64,000 nt of DNA from an uncultured Serinicoccus sp. (GCF_947500995.1 NZ_CANMUA010000003.1:1-64000), one strand, 5' to 3'; counted from the stretch's first letter, positions 8,688-17,665 are shown. A program made the numbers and translations. Notes: generated by a model not told the origin, from the letters alone.

Positions 8688-10676
8688 TCAGCAGGTGGTG
8701 GAGCCGGCGTCCCAGGAGAGGACGCCCGACCCACCGGCGAGCCGGGAGAGGCGGATGTCGAGGGCGTCGTAGACCTCGTCCACCGAGTTCGTGCGGCAGC
8801 CCTTGCGCACCAGCAGCAGCGGGGCGGAGCGGTCGGCCGCCAGCTGGGTGCCGGCCATCGCGTCCACCGCGGCGTCCCCGGCGGCGAGGACCGCCGTGGT
8901 CGACTGCTCGAAGGCGTCCATGGCGATGATCGCGCTCGTCTGGTAGCGGTTGCCGCCGCCGAGCCGTTCGATGCTGGCCTCGGGGAGCAGCCGCTGCGCC
9001 TGCCGGACCACCGACTCGGCGACCGCGCCCGTCCCGCCCAGGACGACGACGCGCGAGGGCGCGAGCTCGGCGAGCCGGGCCGCGGTGACCGGCGGCAGGT
9101 TCGCCGTCCGGGTGAGCAGCATCGGTGCCTCGACGTGGGCGGCGGCCGCGCCGCCACCCAGGGCGTCGGTGAGGTTGCTGCCGCTCGCGAGGTAGACGGT
9201 GCCGCTGTCCCACTCCTGCTCGTAGCTCAGCTGCACCGCGGTGTCGTAGCGGTCCGTGCCCGACACGCGGCGCACGGCGTACCCCTGCCGCTCGAACGCC
9301 CGCCCGACGGCGGGGGTGACGGCCTTCTCGCCGCCGACGAGGACGACCTCCAGGGCGCCCATGTCCTCCAGCACGCCCATCGTGGACGGCGGCACTGCCT
9401 CGGGCCGGGTCAGCAGGACGGCGGCGTGCCCCTTGCTGGCGACCGGGCCGACGCCCAGCGCGTCGGCGATCTCCTGGCCCTGCGTGACGTAGGCCGTGTC
9501 CACGCCGTAGGCGGCGCCCTCGTGGGCGAGACCGGCGGCGACGTCGTACCGGGTGGAGCCACCGATCCGCTGCACCGCGGTGCGGTCCAGGCGCTGCTCG
9601 GCGGCCACCATGGTGCGCAGCGCGCCGAGCATCTGGTACATCTGCCAGCCGGGGCAGCTGGTCGCGTAGACGTCGCGGTGACCGTGCAGCGTGGACAGGG
9701 TGCGGGTCCAGCCGAGGTAGGCGTTGGTGTAGCGCTTCTGCTGGGTCACGTCGACCCCGTGCAGGTTGAGCACCCACCCGGCGGTGCGCGCGAGACCGGC
9801 GAGCTCGGCCTGCGGCACCGGGCTGATCTCGTGGTTGCCGAGCGAGCTGAGGCCGAACCAGTCGTAGTTCATGCCGTAGGAGTGCGCGCCCTGGACGTTG
9901 TTCTCCAGCCCGCCGGAGCGGCCCTCCCAGACCCGCCCGTAGCGGTCGACGATGACGTTGTAGCCCACGTCGCGCCAGTCGAGGGTGTGCGCGTGGTAGC
10001 GGTAGACCGCGCGCAGCATCGCCGGCACGTCCTCGGCGGCGTAGTAGGCGTCGGTCGCGGTGTGGTGCAGGGTGATGCCCATCTTGGCCGAGGGGCGGAT
10101 GGGGCCGGCGCTGGGGATGAGGTCCATGCCCTGGGCCCAGTCCTTGCGCCGGGCGACGACCAGGCCGTCCGGCTCGGCGTCGGGGACCGGCAGCTCGGCC
10201 ACGGTCGCGGCGTCCTGCTCGGTGACGTAGGTGGTCCAGCTCTCGATGCGCGCGTCCGCGGTGTCGCCGGAGAGCTCCACCTGGACCCGGTCGGCGTCGA
10301 GCAGCACGGTGCCCTCGGTGCCCCAGTCGCCCTCGCCGGCGCCCTCCTCGGGGCCGGTGGCGAGACCGTCCTCGAGGGAGGTCCACTCACCCCAGGCGCC
10401 CTCCTGCTCCACCCGCATGCGGGCCCCGCCGTCCTGCGGGCCCGACCAGCGCACCCCCACGACGGTCACGGCCCGCTCGTCGACGTCCAGCGTCCCCCGC
10501 AGGACGTCGGCACCCTCGGCGGACGTGGTCTGCGGCACCGGGTCGAGGGCCACCGAGCGGTGCTGGGGGTCGGCGGGGGACTCGTCGGTGGCGAGGGCGG
10601 TCGGAACGCCGATCCCGGGCACCACCAGGGCCATCGCGGTGAGCGCGGACAGCACGAAGCGACGGGCAGAGGACAT
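8688..10676 (-). CDS. Secreted PGRP-type N-acetylmuramoyl-L-alanine amidase with three cell wall-binding repeats
   Basis: A 662-residue exported protein. A signal peptide (residues 1-30) leads into a beta-rich region and then an amidase/peptidoglycan-recognition domain. Zinc ligands are visible as the histidines of ITLHHTAT, the histidine of LHGHRDVY and the cysteine of YATSCPGW, so an active zinc amidase is predicted. Three cell wall-binding type 2 repeats follow, beginning RIGGSTRY, RVSGTDRY and RLGGGNRY. The mature enzyme should act on stem peptides in the wall. AAGGAG lies seven bases before the ATG at 10676. Direct repeats upstream at 10752-10766 suggest envelope-stress regulation. Confidence 0.9.
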   Translation of the reverse strand: MSSARRFVLSALTAMALVVPGIGVPTALATDESPADPQHRSVALDPVPQTTSAEGADVLRGTLDVDERAVTVVGVRWSGPQDGGARMRVEQEGAWGEWTSLEDGLATGPEEGAGEGDWGTEGTVLLDADRVQVELSGDTADARIESWTTYVTEQDAATVAELPVPDAEPDGLVVARRKDWAQGMDLIPSAGPIRPSAKMGITLHHTATDAYYAAEDVPAMLRAVYRYHAHTLDWRDVGYNVIVDRYGRVWEGRSGGLENNVQGAHSYGMNYDWFGLSSLGNHEISPVPQAELAGLARTAGWVLNLHGVDVTQQKRYTNAYLGWTRTLSTLHGHRDVYATSCPGWQMYQMLGALRTMVAAEQRLDRTAVQRIGGSTRYDVAAGLAHEGAAYGVDTAYVTQGQEIADALGVGPVASKGHAAVLLTRPEAVPPSTMGVLEDMGALEVVLVGGEKAVTPAVGRAFERQGYAVRRVSGTDRYDTAVQLSYEQEWDSGTVYLASGSNLTDALGGGAAAAHVEAPMLLTRTANLPPVTAARLAELAPSRVVVLGGTGAVAESVVRQAQRLLPEASIERLGGGNRYQTSAIIAMDAFEQSTTAVLAAGDAAVDAMAGTQLAADRSAPLLLVRKGCRTNSVDEVYDALDIRLSRLAGGSGVLSWDAGSTTC

Positions 10677-10732
10677 GGCGGATCTCCTTGACCGGAGACG
10701 TCCGGCCGCGGCTGACTGCATCAGAGGGACGC

Positions 10733-10766
10733 AGTGACACTAACCTCAGGCGTCACTGATGTCACT
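10733..10766. promoter_or_regulatory. GTCACT direct repeats, candidate MtrA-type operator
   Basis: GTCACT occurs at 10752-10757 and again at 10761-10766, a nine-base period, and AGTGACACT lies at 10733-10741. The response regulator MtrA of mycobacteria binds paired GTCACA motifs with this same period. The site is 60-90 bases upstream of the wall amidase start, a plausible MtrA target. No protein binding has been shown; the match is by eye. Confidence 0.4.
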
Positions 10767-10808
10767 ACTCTTTACCCAATGCATACCAACTGATCTGCGG
10801 CGATGTCG

Positions 10809-11372
10809 TTACTGCAGGAACTGCGCCGGGTCGAACTCCGCGATCGGGATGATCCGCAGGCGCGGCAGCGGGGCGTTGAAGGCCCGGGTGTCGTGCTCGA
10901 GGTCGAAGAACTCCATGCCCTGGTGCACGAGCTGCTGGAAGCCGGCGTTGCGGAACTCCTCGAAGGCGATGAGCCCGACGCGGCGGGTGCCGTCGAGGAG
11001 GGGGGACACCGTCTCCAGGAAGTCGCCGTCGTGGCTGACGAGCATGACGTCGTCGGTGCGGGCGTGCAGCGCCTCCAGGGTGCGCTGGATGGCGATGTCG
11101 ACGACCTTCTCCTCGGCCGTCCCGGACAGCGGTACCGGCGTGTAGCCCAGGGCGCGCAGCGCCTGGACGAAGGACATCGGCAGTCCGCTGCTGGCGTTGA
11201 GGAAGAACAGCCCCTTGGCGCCCTGCCCCCACGTCTCCTGCGTGAAGGTGAGCAGGCGGTCCCACCGGGGACGCTCGTCCGGGTGGGGGCGCCGCCCGAG
11301 GATGGAGTTGCCTAGGGTGGCGTCGATGTTCTCCCCGTCGACGAGGAGATAGGTGATGCGGTCAGCGGTCAT
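10809..11372 (-). CDS. NYN-domain ribonuclease-like protein
   Basis: A 187-residue protein of the LabA/DUF88 NYN (PIN-like) family. The acidic metal-binding residues are visible in YLLVDGENID near the N-terminus, EKVVDIAI in the middle, and VSHDGDFLE, matching the usual four-acid pocket. Such proteins are single-domain RNases. It lies 33 bases after the esterase gene on the same strand, so it may be the last member of the ATP-grasp cluster. GAAGG about six bases upstream of the ATG is a moderate ribosome binding site. Confidence 0.83.
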   Translation of the reverse strand: MTADRITYLLVDGENIDATLGNSILGRRPHPDERPRWDRLLTFTQETWGQGAKGLFFLNASSGLPMSFVQALRALGYTPVPLSGTAEEKVVDIAIQRTLEALHARTDDVMLVSHDGDFLETVSPLLDGTRRVGLIAFEEFRNAGFQQLVHQGMEFFDLEHDTRAFNAPLPRLRIIPIAEFDPAQFLQ

Positions 11373-11405
11373 GACGAACCTTCGTCTCTCTTGTTATGTA
11401 TCGAT

Positions 11406-12596
11406 CTATTCGTAGACGAGCTTCTGCGGGCCCGGGAAGATCCACGACAAGCCGTCGCGCAGCCGGTCCCGCCAGTTCTCCCAGGAGTGGCCGTCCCGGG
11501 ACTCGACGTACTGCACCCGCGCCCCGGTGGACTCGAAGACCGGCACCATCGAGCGGTTCGGCACGATGAGCGGCTCGTAGACGCCACAGGTGATGAACAT
11601 CCGCTCGGCCACCCGACGGGGACGCTCGCGGTAGCGGTTCATGAAGGTCACCACGGGGTCGAAGGCCGGCCCGCCGCCGTGGTCGGAGCCGATGTCGGTG
11701 AAGACGAAGGACCCGGACTGCAGGAAGAGGTTGCCCCAGACGCCGGGGTTGCGGGCGGCGGTGGACAACGAGGCGACCGCGCCGAAGCTGGCACCCATGA
11801 GGCAGCGGGCGTCCGAGCGCCGGATGAGCGGCAGCTGCTCCTCCAGGGCCGGCAGCAGCTCGGTCGTGAGGTGGCGCGCGTGCGGGGCGGAGTTGGGGTA
11901 CTCGCGCAGCCGGTCCCCGGGGTTGGTGAAGACGACGACGGTCTCGGCCATGTCGAGGTCGTGGATGAGGTTGTCGAGCACCGTGCGCATGGCGGCGTAG
12001 TCGAGGTAGTCGTCACCGTCGTGCACGACGAGCAGCGGGTAGCGGCTGCTGCGGCGGAACCGCGCCGGGAGGTAGACGCGGGGGTGGGTCGCACGCCGCA
12101 GCGCCGTGCTCTGGACGGTGAGGTCGACGAGCTCGCCGGGCCGGGCGTCCGGCTGCGGCACGACCCACTCGGGGGTCTGGTAGCCGGCGGCCTGGCACAC
12201 GCTCGAGGACCCGACGGGGCTGTGCGCCACGTACGGGTTGAGCGGGTCGTTGAAGGTCTCCACGGCCTCGCCCTGGCGGACCTCGATCTGGTACTCCACC
12301 CGCGACGCCGCCGGCAGCTCGATGGTGACGTACCAGAGCGGGGTGGTGCCCTCGGGCACCTCCAGCCGCTTCATCGGCACGTGCTGCGGCTGGTTGACGA
12401 TGCGGTGCCGCACGGCGACGCCGTCGGCGTGGCCGCGGTAGAGGAAGGTGCACTTCGGCCCCTCCACGATCGGCACCTCGCGCTCGGCCAGGAAGCGCTC
12501 GATGACCTGGTCGTCCAGCCGGCGGGCGCGCAGCGCGTTGATCGCGAGCTTGCCCTTGTGCCGAGGGGGCAGCGGGTATGCCGTCTGCTGGCTCAC
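11406..12596 (-). CDS. Enterochelin esterase-like alpha/beta hydrolase
   Basis: A 396-residue protein with an N-terminal Fes-like beta-sandwich (about residues 30-170) followed by an esterase-D/Fes catalytic domain. The nucleophile elbow is GASFGA, preceded by LLVVHDGDDY, and the catalytic histidine is in RDGHSWENW near the C-terminus. The family hydrolyses esters, including siderophore trilactones, but there is no siderophore biosynthesis gene here. No signal peptide is seen, so it is cytosolic. The GTG at 12596 overlaps the preceding gene by four bases (GTGA). It appears to form one functional unit with the ATP-grasp and S51-like proteins. Confidence 0.82.
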   Translation of the reverse strand: MSQQTAYPLPPRHKGKLAINALRARRLDDQVIERFLAEREVPIVEGPKCTFLYRGHADGVAVRHRIVNQPQHVPMKRLEVPEGTTPLWYVTIELPAASRVEYQIEVRQGEAVETFNDPLNPYVAHSPVGSSSVCQAAGYQTPEWVVPQPDARPGELVDLTVQSTALRRATHPRVYLPARFRRSSRYPLLVVHDGDDYLDYAAMRTVLDNLIHDLDMAETVVVFTNPGDRLREYPNSAPHARHLTTELLPALEEQLPLIRRSDARCLMGASFGAVASLSTAARNPGVWGNLFLQSGSFVFTDIGSDHGGGPAFDPVVTFMNRYRERPRRVAERMFITCGVYEPLIVPNRSMVPVFESTGARVQYVESRDGHSWENWRDRLRDGLSWIFPGPQKLVYE

Positions 12597-13687
12597 GCGT
12601 CCTCCTCCCCCGGGGTGGTGGACGGGTCGGCGGACGTGGCGGCGGTGGAGGGGGCTGCGACGGGCGCGGCATACCTCGTCACCGTGCCGTCGGGTCCGAA
12701 GACCCGGGTGCCCTCGGGCACCCGCCCGTCCGCGGTGAGGGTGACCCGGTCGCCGGGGTCCAGCGGCAGCGCCACCCTCGGCTGGCACCGGTGGGTGAGG
12801 GTGCGCATGCGGTCCGGGTCCTTGATGTCGAGCCGGTCGGTCGCGGAGGGCAGGGCGACCAGGCCGCGGGTCAGACCGAGCCCGTCCATGAGCACCTCGG
12901 CCACCCCGGGGGCCACGACGGAGTCGTCGTAGAACAGCACGACCCGCTCGGTGATCGCCATCGCGCCGGCACCCCAGGCGAGGACCGGGCGGTCGACGCG
13001 GGCGTGGACCCCCCGGGGGTCGCGCGGGTCCGGCACGGCCGTGGCGAGCACCGGGGCGAGGTCGAACATGTGCAGGGTGCCGAGCAGCACGCCGACGTGC
13101 CCGCCGGCGATGACGACGGCCTCGCACTCGCCGACGAGGTGGCCCACCTCGTGCCGGCCCCGCACGACGGGGTCCCGGTGCTGCGGCTCGTGGGTGGCGA
13201 AGAACTCCTCGTTCACCTCGCCGACCCGCTGGACGTGCCGTTCGTCCAGCTCGCGGATGATCTCCAGGACGTCCTCCACGGCCATCCGGTGCACCCGGGC
13301 GTCGCGCGGCTGGTGGCCCCGGATCCGGGTGCAGGCCTCGACCGCCTTCTGGAGGCCGATGAGGTAGAGCTCCTGCATCTCGGTGAGGACCTGCCGACGC
13401 CGCCGGTCGGCGCGCTCCAGCTCGGGGTCCTCCTCCCAGATCTGCTGCATCCGCTGCCACAGGTGGAGGTTGACGCACCGACCGCCGAGCTGGTCCACGA
13501 GCACCGTGTCGTCGCGCTCCCGGTCCCGCCACCCGGCGGTGATGGTCGCCACCCGGGCACCCTCGAGCCCGAGGGAGCGCATGACCTCGTCGACGACGGG
13601 CTCGCGCTGGGGGCCCAGCAGGGTGATCCGGTGGTCGGGCGCCCCGTGGCCGTCCCCGTCGGTGGAGCCCTCAGCGGGCATGGACAT
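12593..13687 (-). CDS. Dipeptidase E/S51-like class I glutaminase-fold protein lacking the nucleophile serine
   Basis: A 364-residue protein resembling the peptidase S51/cyanophycinase superfamily: ITLLGPQ and ATITAGWRDRE at the N-terminus, AVVIAGGHVGVLL in the middle, and the elbow region LAWGAGAMAI. In active S51 enzymes this elbow reads GxSAGA; here the serine position is glycine, so ordinary serine hydrolysis is unlikely. A helical insert of about 110 residues rich in Arg and Glu separates the first strand from the core. It overlaps the ATP-grasp gene by 17 bases (or 11 if the ATG at 13681 is used) and the esterase gene by four. It may be a non-hydrolytic partner of the ligase. Fold assignment is moderate; function unknown. 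Confidence 0.68.
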   Translation of the reverse strand: MSMPAEGSTDGDGHGAPDHRITLLGPQREPVVDEVMRSLGLEGARVATITAGWRDRERDDTVLVDQLGGRCVNLHLWQRMQQIWEEDPELERADRRRRQVLTEMQELYLIGLQKAVEACTRIRGHQPRDARVHRMAVEDVLEIIRELDERHVQRVGEVNEEFFATHEPQHRDPVVRGRHEVGHLVGECEAVVIAGGHVGVLLGTLHMFDLAPVLATAVPDPRDPRGVHARVDRPVLAWGAGAMAITERVVLFYDDSVVAPGVAEVLMDGLGLTRGLVALPSATDRLDIKDPDRMRTLTHRCQPRVALPLDPGDRVTLTADGRVPEGTRVFGPDGTVTRYAAPVAAPSTAATSADPSTTPGEEDA

Positions 13688-14888
13688 GCACCGTGCGCCC
13701 CACGTCGTCGAGCATGTCCCGCAGCACGTCGAAGTCCGGGTGCCGCATCCGGATCCACGCGTTGGCCATGAAGCCGGCCTCGACCGGCTGGGTGCCGGTG
13801 CCCGCGACCGGGACGTGCGCGTCGATGATCCACCGGCCGTAGCGGTTCTCCACGTCCTCCAGCCCGCTGTAGCCGCTGATGACGCCGTCCCGGTCCGGGC
13901 GCAGCGCGACGATGCCCGCGCTGTGGCTGCGGCTGGGGCGCTCGCGCACCTCGCCGTGAACGACGGACTGGGCCCACGCGGCATACACGTCCATGTCGTT
14001 GGCCGCGCAGTAGAGGTCCCAGCACCCGACCCCGGGCGGCCGGCAGCCGATCTCGGAGAAGGTCAGCCCGCGCGGCCCGTGGAACCACTCCATGTGGGTC
14101 GCGGACGTGCCGATCCCCAGCGCCTCGTTGACCCGGTGCCCCATGGCACGGATCTCGTCGTAGAGCCCGCCGTCGTCGATGCGGTTGGTGGCGATGAACT
14201 GCGGGGAGATCCACCGCGAGCGCATCCCCTCCAGCACCCCGGGGAAGTAGTGGCAGGCGAAGTCCAGCTCGATGCGGCCGTCGACGGAGACGGTGTCGTA
14301 GAACCCCTCGTGGCCCTCGATGAACTCCTCGACCGCGATGGAGCTGTAGCGGCCCATCCGCTCCAGCGCCGCGGAGAGCTCGGTGTCGGAGCCCACGCGC
14401 ACCGTGTCCGCGGCGCCGGCGGCGTCCCGGGGCTTGAGGATGAGCGGGTAGCCGACGGCGGCGGCGAAGTCCCACACCTGCGCGGCGTCGTCGGCCCCGG
14501 TGGACCGGGCGGTCGGCACGCCGGCGGCGCGCAGCGCCTCCTTCATCGAGGGCTTGTCGCGGCACAGCCAGGTGGTGCGCACCGAGGTGCCGGGTATGCC
14601 GAGGTCCTCGCGGACCTGGGCGGCCACCATCTGGTGGGACTCGATGGTCGACTCCATCCGGTCCACCCACACCATGCCCTGGACGCGGCGTACGGCGTCG
14701 GTCATCTGGGCCCGGTCGGTCACCGACCCGACCTGCTCGTAGTGGACCATCCAGGACGTCAGCTGGTCGTCCAGGTAGTCCAGCGGGGTCTCGCCGATGC
14801 CGATGACGTTGGCGCCGGCCTCCGCCAGGGCCCGGGCGAACTCGCGCTGGTTCTTCGGGAAGTGCGGCTCCACGAGGACGATGTTCAC
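13671..14888 (-). CDS. ATP-grasp domain ligase
   Basis: A 405-residue ATP-grasp protein of the carboxylate-amine ligase/biotin carboxylase type. The pre-ATP-grasp region starts MNIVLVEPHFPKNQ; the ATP-binding lysine is in YPLILKPRDAAGA; SIAVEEFIEGHEG holds the hinge acids; and FSEIGCRPPG carries the metal-binding Glu with its Asn-like partner region. Such enzymes form amide or peptide-like bonds through acyl phosphates. Start is GTG at 14888. It leads a cluster with 17-base and four-base overlaps to the S51-like and esterase genes, implying joint action on one small molecule. Substrates are unknown. Confidence 0.82.
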   Translation of the reverse strand: MNIVLVEPHFPKNQREFARALAEAGANVIGIGETPLDYLDDQLTSWMVHYEQVGSVTDRAQMTDAVRRVQGMVWVDRMESTIESHQMVAAQVREDLGIPGTSVRTTWLCRDKPSMKEALRAAGVPTARSTGADDAAQVWDFAAAVGYPLILKPRDAAGAADTVRVGSDTELSAALERMGRYSSIAVEEFIEGHEGFYDTVSVDGRIELDFACHYFPGVLEGMRSRWISPQFIATNRIDDGGLYDEIRAMGHRVNEALGIGTSATHMEWFHGPRGLTFSEIGCRPPGVGCWDLYCAANDMDVYAAWAQSVVHGEVRERPSRSHSAGIVALRPDRDGVISGYSGLEDVENRYGRWIIDAHVPVAGTGTQPVEAGFMANAWIRMRHPDFDVLRDMLDDVGRTVHVHAR

Positions 14889-14960
14889 GACCCTGAGCCT
14901 GCCACATCCGGGCGGCGGGCGGGAGTGCTGACCGGGGAGGACGCCTCGGCCCGGGCGACC

Positions 14961-17162
14961 TCAGCCGCGGCGGGCGAGCTCGTCGAAGGCACGGGCGACG
15001 ACCCCGGCGTAGACGTGCATCCCGTCGATGTCGGGGTGGACGTTGTCGCTCTGCAGCGTCTCCGGCTGCTGGCTGATCGTCGCGTTCCACTCCCCGACGA
15101 CGGCGTTGGGGTAGTCCGCGACGACCTCGCCGATGGTCTGGTTGGAGGACTCGGTGAAGGAGGCCTGCACGTAGAGGTCCATGACCACGACGTTGCGCTC
15201 CGGTCCGAGCGCGTCCAGCACCGCCCGCAGCGCCTCCTCGTCGACGCCGGCGTTGGTGCCGAGGTGGAGGACGACGTTGTCGCGCACCGTCCCGGCCTCG
15301 ATCGCCTCGTCCACGCGCTGCGTCGCGTCGCCCCACTGGCGGTTGGACTCGGCGACGAAGGCGATGTCCGGGAAGCGGTAGGTCAGGCCGTCGGCGCTGG
15401 TGACGACGAGCGAGTCGCCGATGGCGGTGAGGTCGGACCCGGCAGGCACCAGCAGCCCGTCGGCGTCCTCGCGGAAGGTGCTGCCGTTGACGTCCACCTC
15501 ACCGGGGGAGGGTGCGGCCTCCGCCTCGGTGGTGCCCTCCTCGCCCTCGTCGCCCGGGGCGTCCTCGTCGCTCCCCCCGTCCTCGGCGGTGCCCTCCTCG
15601 GACCGCTCGGCGCCCGCGCCGAGGGCCGCCCCGAGCCCGGTGCCCCGGCGCACGGCCTCGGACGGGCCCTCCTGGGTCGAGGCGGGAGCCGGCGTGCCGT
15701 TGTCGATGCGGGTCTGCGACTGCTCGATCTGCCGCTGGGTCGCGGACTTCTCGGGGGCGGTCACGAGGGCGATGACGGTGGCCAGGAGCAGCAGCACCAG
15801 GCCCGCCGCGACGATGCGCGGGCGCGTGCTGCGGTGCCACCCCTGGGTGAACCAGCCGGCGGCGGCCCGGATGCTGGCCCGGATGCCCCGCCGTCGGACC
15901 GGCACCTCGAGGAACCGCCAGGACAGCTCGGCCAGGACCAGGGTGACGACCAGGGCGCTGAGCAGGACGGCGGTCCCGCGGGCGGTACCGACGGCATACG
16001 GGACGAGCGCCCCGGCGATGACGAGCACCGGCCAGTGCCAGAGGTAGATGCCGTAGGAGCGCTGCCCCAGCCAGGCCAGCGGCCGCAGCGACATGACGCG
16101 CCGCCACGGAGAGGGGGCCTCGAGCAGCCCGGCGACGAGCACGACGGTCGCCAGCGACGCGAGGGCGATGCCACCACGGAAGGTCAGCGCCGAGTCCTCC
16201 CCGGACCAGCGCATGAGGCCGCCCAGGACCAGCAGTGCCGCGATGACCGCGGGACCACGAGCCCGTCGCCAGGTGCGGGTGCGCAGACCGGCCCGGTGCC
16301 CGGGGTCGGCCCAGGCGAGGGCCAGGGCCGCCCCGCCCATGAGCCCCATGAGGTGGGTGTCGGTGCCGTAGTAGACGCGGGTGGCGTCCGCGCCGGTGGT
16401 GACGAGGGTGGCCATGAGCACGGTCGAGGCGAGCCCGAGCAACGCGACCGCTGTCACCCGGTGCCGGGTGGTGGGGGCGAGGGCGAGCAGGACGACCAGC
16501 GCCAGCGGCCACAGGAGGTAGAACTGCTCCTCGACCGCCAGGCTCCAGAAGTTGACGAAGAGGATGGGGCTGGTGCTGTGGAAGTAGCTCGCGCCGGCCG
16601 CGATCTCCAGCCAGTTGCTGGTGAAGGTCAGGGCGCCGATGGTCTGCCGGCCGATGCCGACGAGCAGGTCGCCGCCGACCAGCCGGGCGGTGGCGACGCT
16701 GACCAGCACGACCACGGCCAGCGGGGGCAGCAGCCGGCGCGCCCGTCGGCGCCAGAAGGTCGGGAGGTCGACCCGTCCGCGGTGGTCGACCTCGCGCAGC
16801 AGCAGGGTGGTGATGAGGAAGCCGCTGACGACGAAGAAGACGTCGACCCCGAGGAACCCGCCGGGCAGGGCCGTCGGGACGAAGTGGAAGGTCAGGACCG
16901 CGAGGATGGCGATGGCCCGCAGGCCGTCCAGGCCCGGGATGTGGCCGGGTCGCGGGTCGACGTCGCGGGGGCCGCGACCTCCCCGGCGCGGGGGCCGTCG
17001 CGGGGCGGGGGTGGCCTCGAGCACGGCGCCCGGTGCCGCGGTGTGCCGCGGGGGCAGGGACGCCCGGGTGCGGTGCTCACCGGGGTCGACCAGGGCCCGC
17101 TCACCGCCGGGGGTGGCGCCGCGGTCCTCCGCGGGGGTCGGGGACGAGGCGGGCAGAGACAT
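14961..17162 (-). CDS. OatA-like membrane O-acyltransferase with SGNH domain
   Basis: A 733-residue protein. Residues 1-75 are a basic cytoplasmic tail; an acyltransferase-3 domain with about ten membrane helices follows (GLDGLRAIAILAVLTFHF with the catalytic His, FFVVSGFLI, FWSLAVEEQFYLLWP). After an acidic linker rich in Glu, Asp and Gly, the extracellular SGNH domain shows AIGDSLVV (Ser) and SDNVHPD (Asp/His). OatA-type enzymes acetylate cell wall or extracellular glycans. The ATG at 17162 is chosen because AAGGAGG lies 11 bases upstream; the GTG at 17174 would abut that site. It is monocistronic. Confidence 0.88.
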   Translation of the reverse strand: MSLPASSPTPAEDRGATPGGERALVDPGEHRTRASLPPRHTAAPGAVLEATPAPRRPPRRGGRGPRDVDPRPGHIPGLDGLRAIAILAVLTFHFVPTALPGGFLGVDVFFVVSGFLITTLLLREVDHRGRVDLPTFWRRRARRLLPPLAVVVLVSVATARLVGGDLLVGIGRQTIGALTFTSNWLEIAAGASYFHSTSPILFVNFWSLAVEEQFYLLWPLALVVLLALAPTTRHRVTAVALLGLASTVLMATLVTTGADATRVYYGTDTHLMGLMGGAALALAWADPGHRAGLRTRTWRRARGPAVIAALLVLGGLMRWSGEDSALTFRGGIALASLATVVLVAGLLEAPSPWRRVMSLRPLAWLGQRSYGIYLWHWPVLVIAGALVPYAVGTARGTAVLLSALVVTLVLAELSWRFLEVPVRRRGIRASIRAAAGWFTQGWHRSTRPRIVAAGLVLLLLATVIALVTAPEKSATQRQIEQSQTRIDNGTPAPASTQEGPSEAVRRGTGLGAALGAGAERSEEGTAEDGGSDEDAPGDEGEEGTTEAEAAPSPGEVDVNGSTFREDADGLLVPAGSDLTAIGDSLVVTSADGLTYRFPDIAFVAESNRQWGDATQRVDEAIEAGTVRDNVVLHLGTNAGVDEEALRAVLDALGPERNVVVMDLYVQASFTESSNQTIGEVVADYPNAVVGEWNATISQQPETLQSDNVHPDIDGMHVYAGVVARAFDELARRG

Positions 17163-17270
17163 CTGCCGTGCCACCTCCTTCGTCGACCGACCCGGGAACC
17201 GCTGGCGACCAATCTAGGCGCGCCGTCGGCGCAGGTCGGGGAGGTGGAGGGTGTGTCGCCGGACGTGCGA

Positions 17271-17301
17271 CGAGGCGCCCACCGCGGTGGTGGGCGCCTC
17301 G
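17271..17301 (-). terminator. Strong hairpin terminator after the LEA-like gene
   Basis: A perfect 13-bp stem, CGAGGCGCCCACC (17271-17283) with its complement at 17289-17301, and a five-base loop, lies 35 bases downstream of the minus-strand stop at 17336. Confidence 0.75.
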
Positions 17302-17335
17302 TGCGGGCCGGGTGCGGCCGGGGTGGCTCGGTGCC

Positions 17336-17665
17336 TCAGACCCGGGAGGGGGTGTCCCCGTCCTCGTCACCGTCGGAGGCGTGCGGCAGGGCGTCGCCCT
17401 GACGCGCCTGGGCCTCGCGGATCTCCTCGGTGGGGGCCTCGCCCTCACCCTGCTCCTCGACGGGGGCGGCGTGGTCGCTGCCGAGCTCGTCGATCTGCTC
17501 GGTGTCGAGCATCTTCGGGGAGCCGTCGTCGTTGAGCGAGGGCGCTGCCACGCCCGCGTCCGCGCCGTCGGCGGCGTCGCCGTCGCCCACCCGGCCGTGG
17601 TCCTCGCCGATGCCGTCGTCGGCCACCGGGTGGTCGCCCTGCGTCTCCTGAGCGTCGTTGCTCAT
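17336..17665 (-). CDS. Possible internal-start product: acidic 109-residue protein
   Basis: Within the same frame as the LEA-like gene, ATG at 17665 is preceded by GAGAAGGAGAGCACC, an excellent ribosome binding site with ideal spacing. Translation from it would give an acidic, soluble protein starting MSNDAQETQ. Either two genes fused after loss of a stop codon, or one gene makes two products. It is listed separately because the site is stronger than that of the full-length start. Confidence 0.4.
   Translation of the reverse strand: MSNDAQETQGDHPVADDGIGEDHGRVGDGDAADGADAGVAAPSLNDDGSPKMLDTEQIDELGSDHAAPVEEQGEGEAPTEEIREAQARQGDALPHASDGDEDGDTPSRV

Noticed and set aside
13383-17402. A 1339-residue open frame on the plus strand
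   Set aside because: It is antisense to the OatA-like, ATP-grasp and S51-like genes. It has arginine/glycine/proline-rich composition without motifs, which is normal shadow coding at this GC content.
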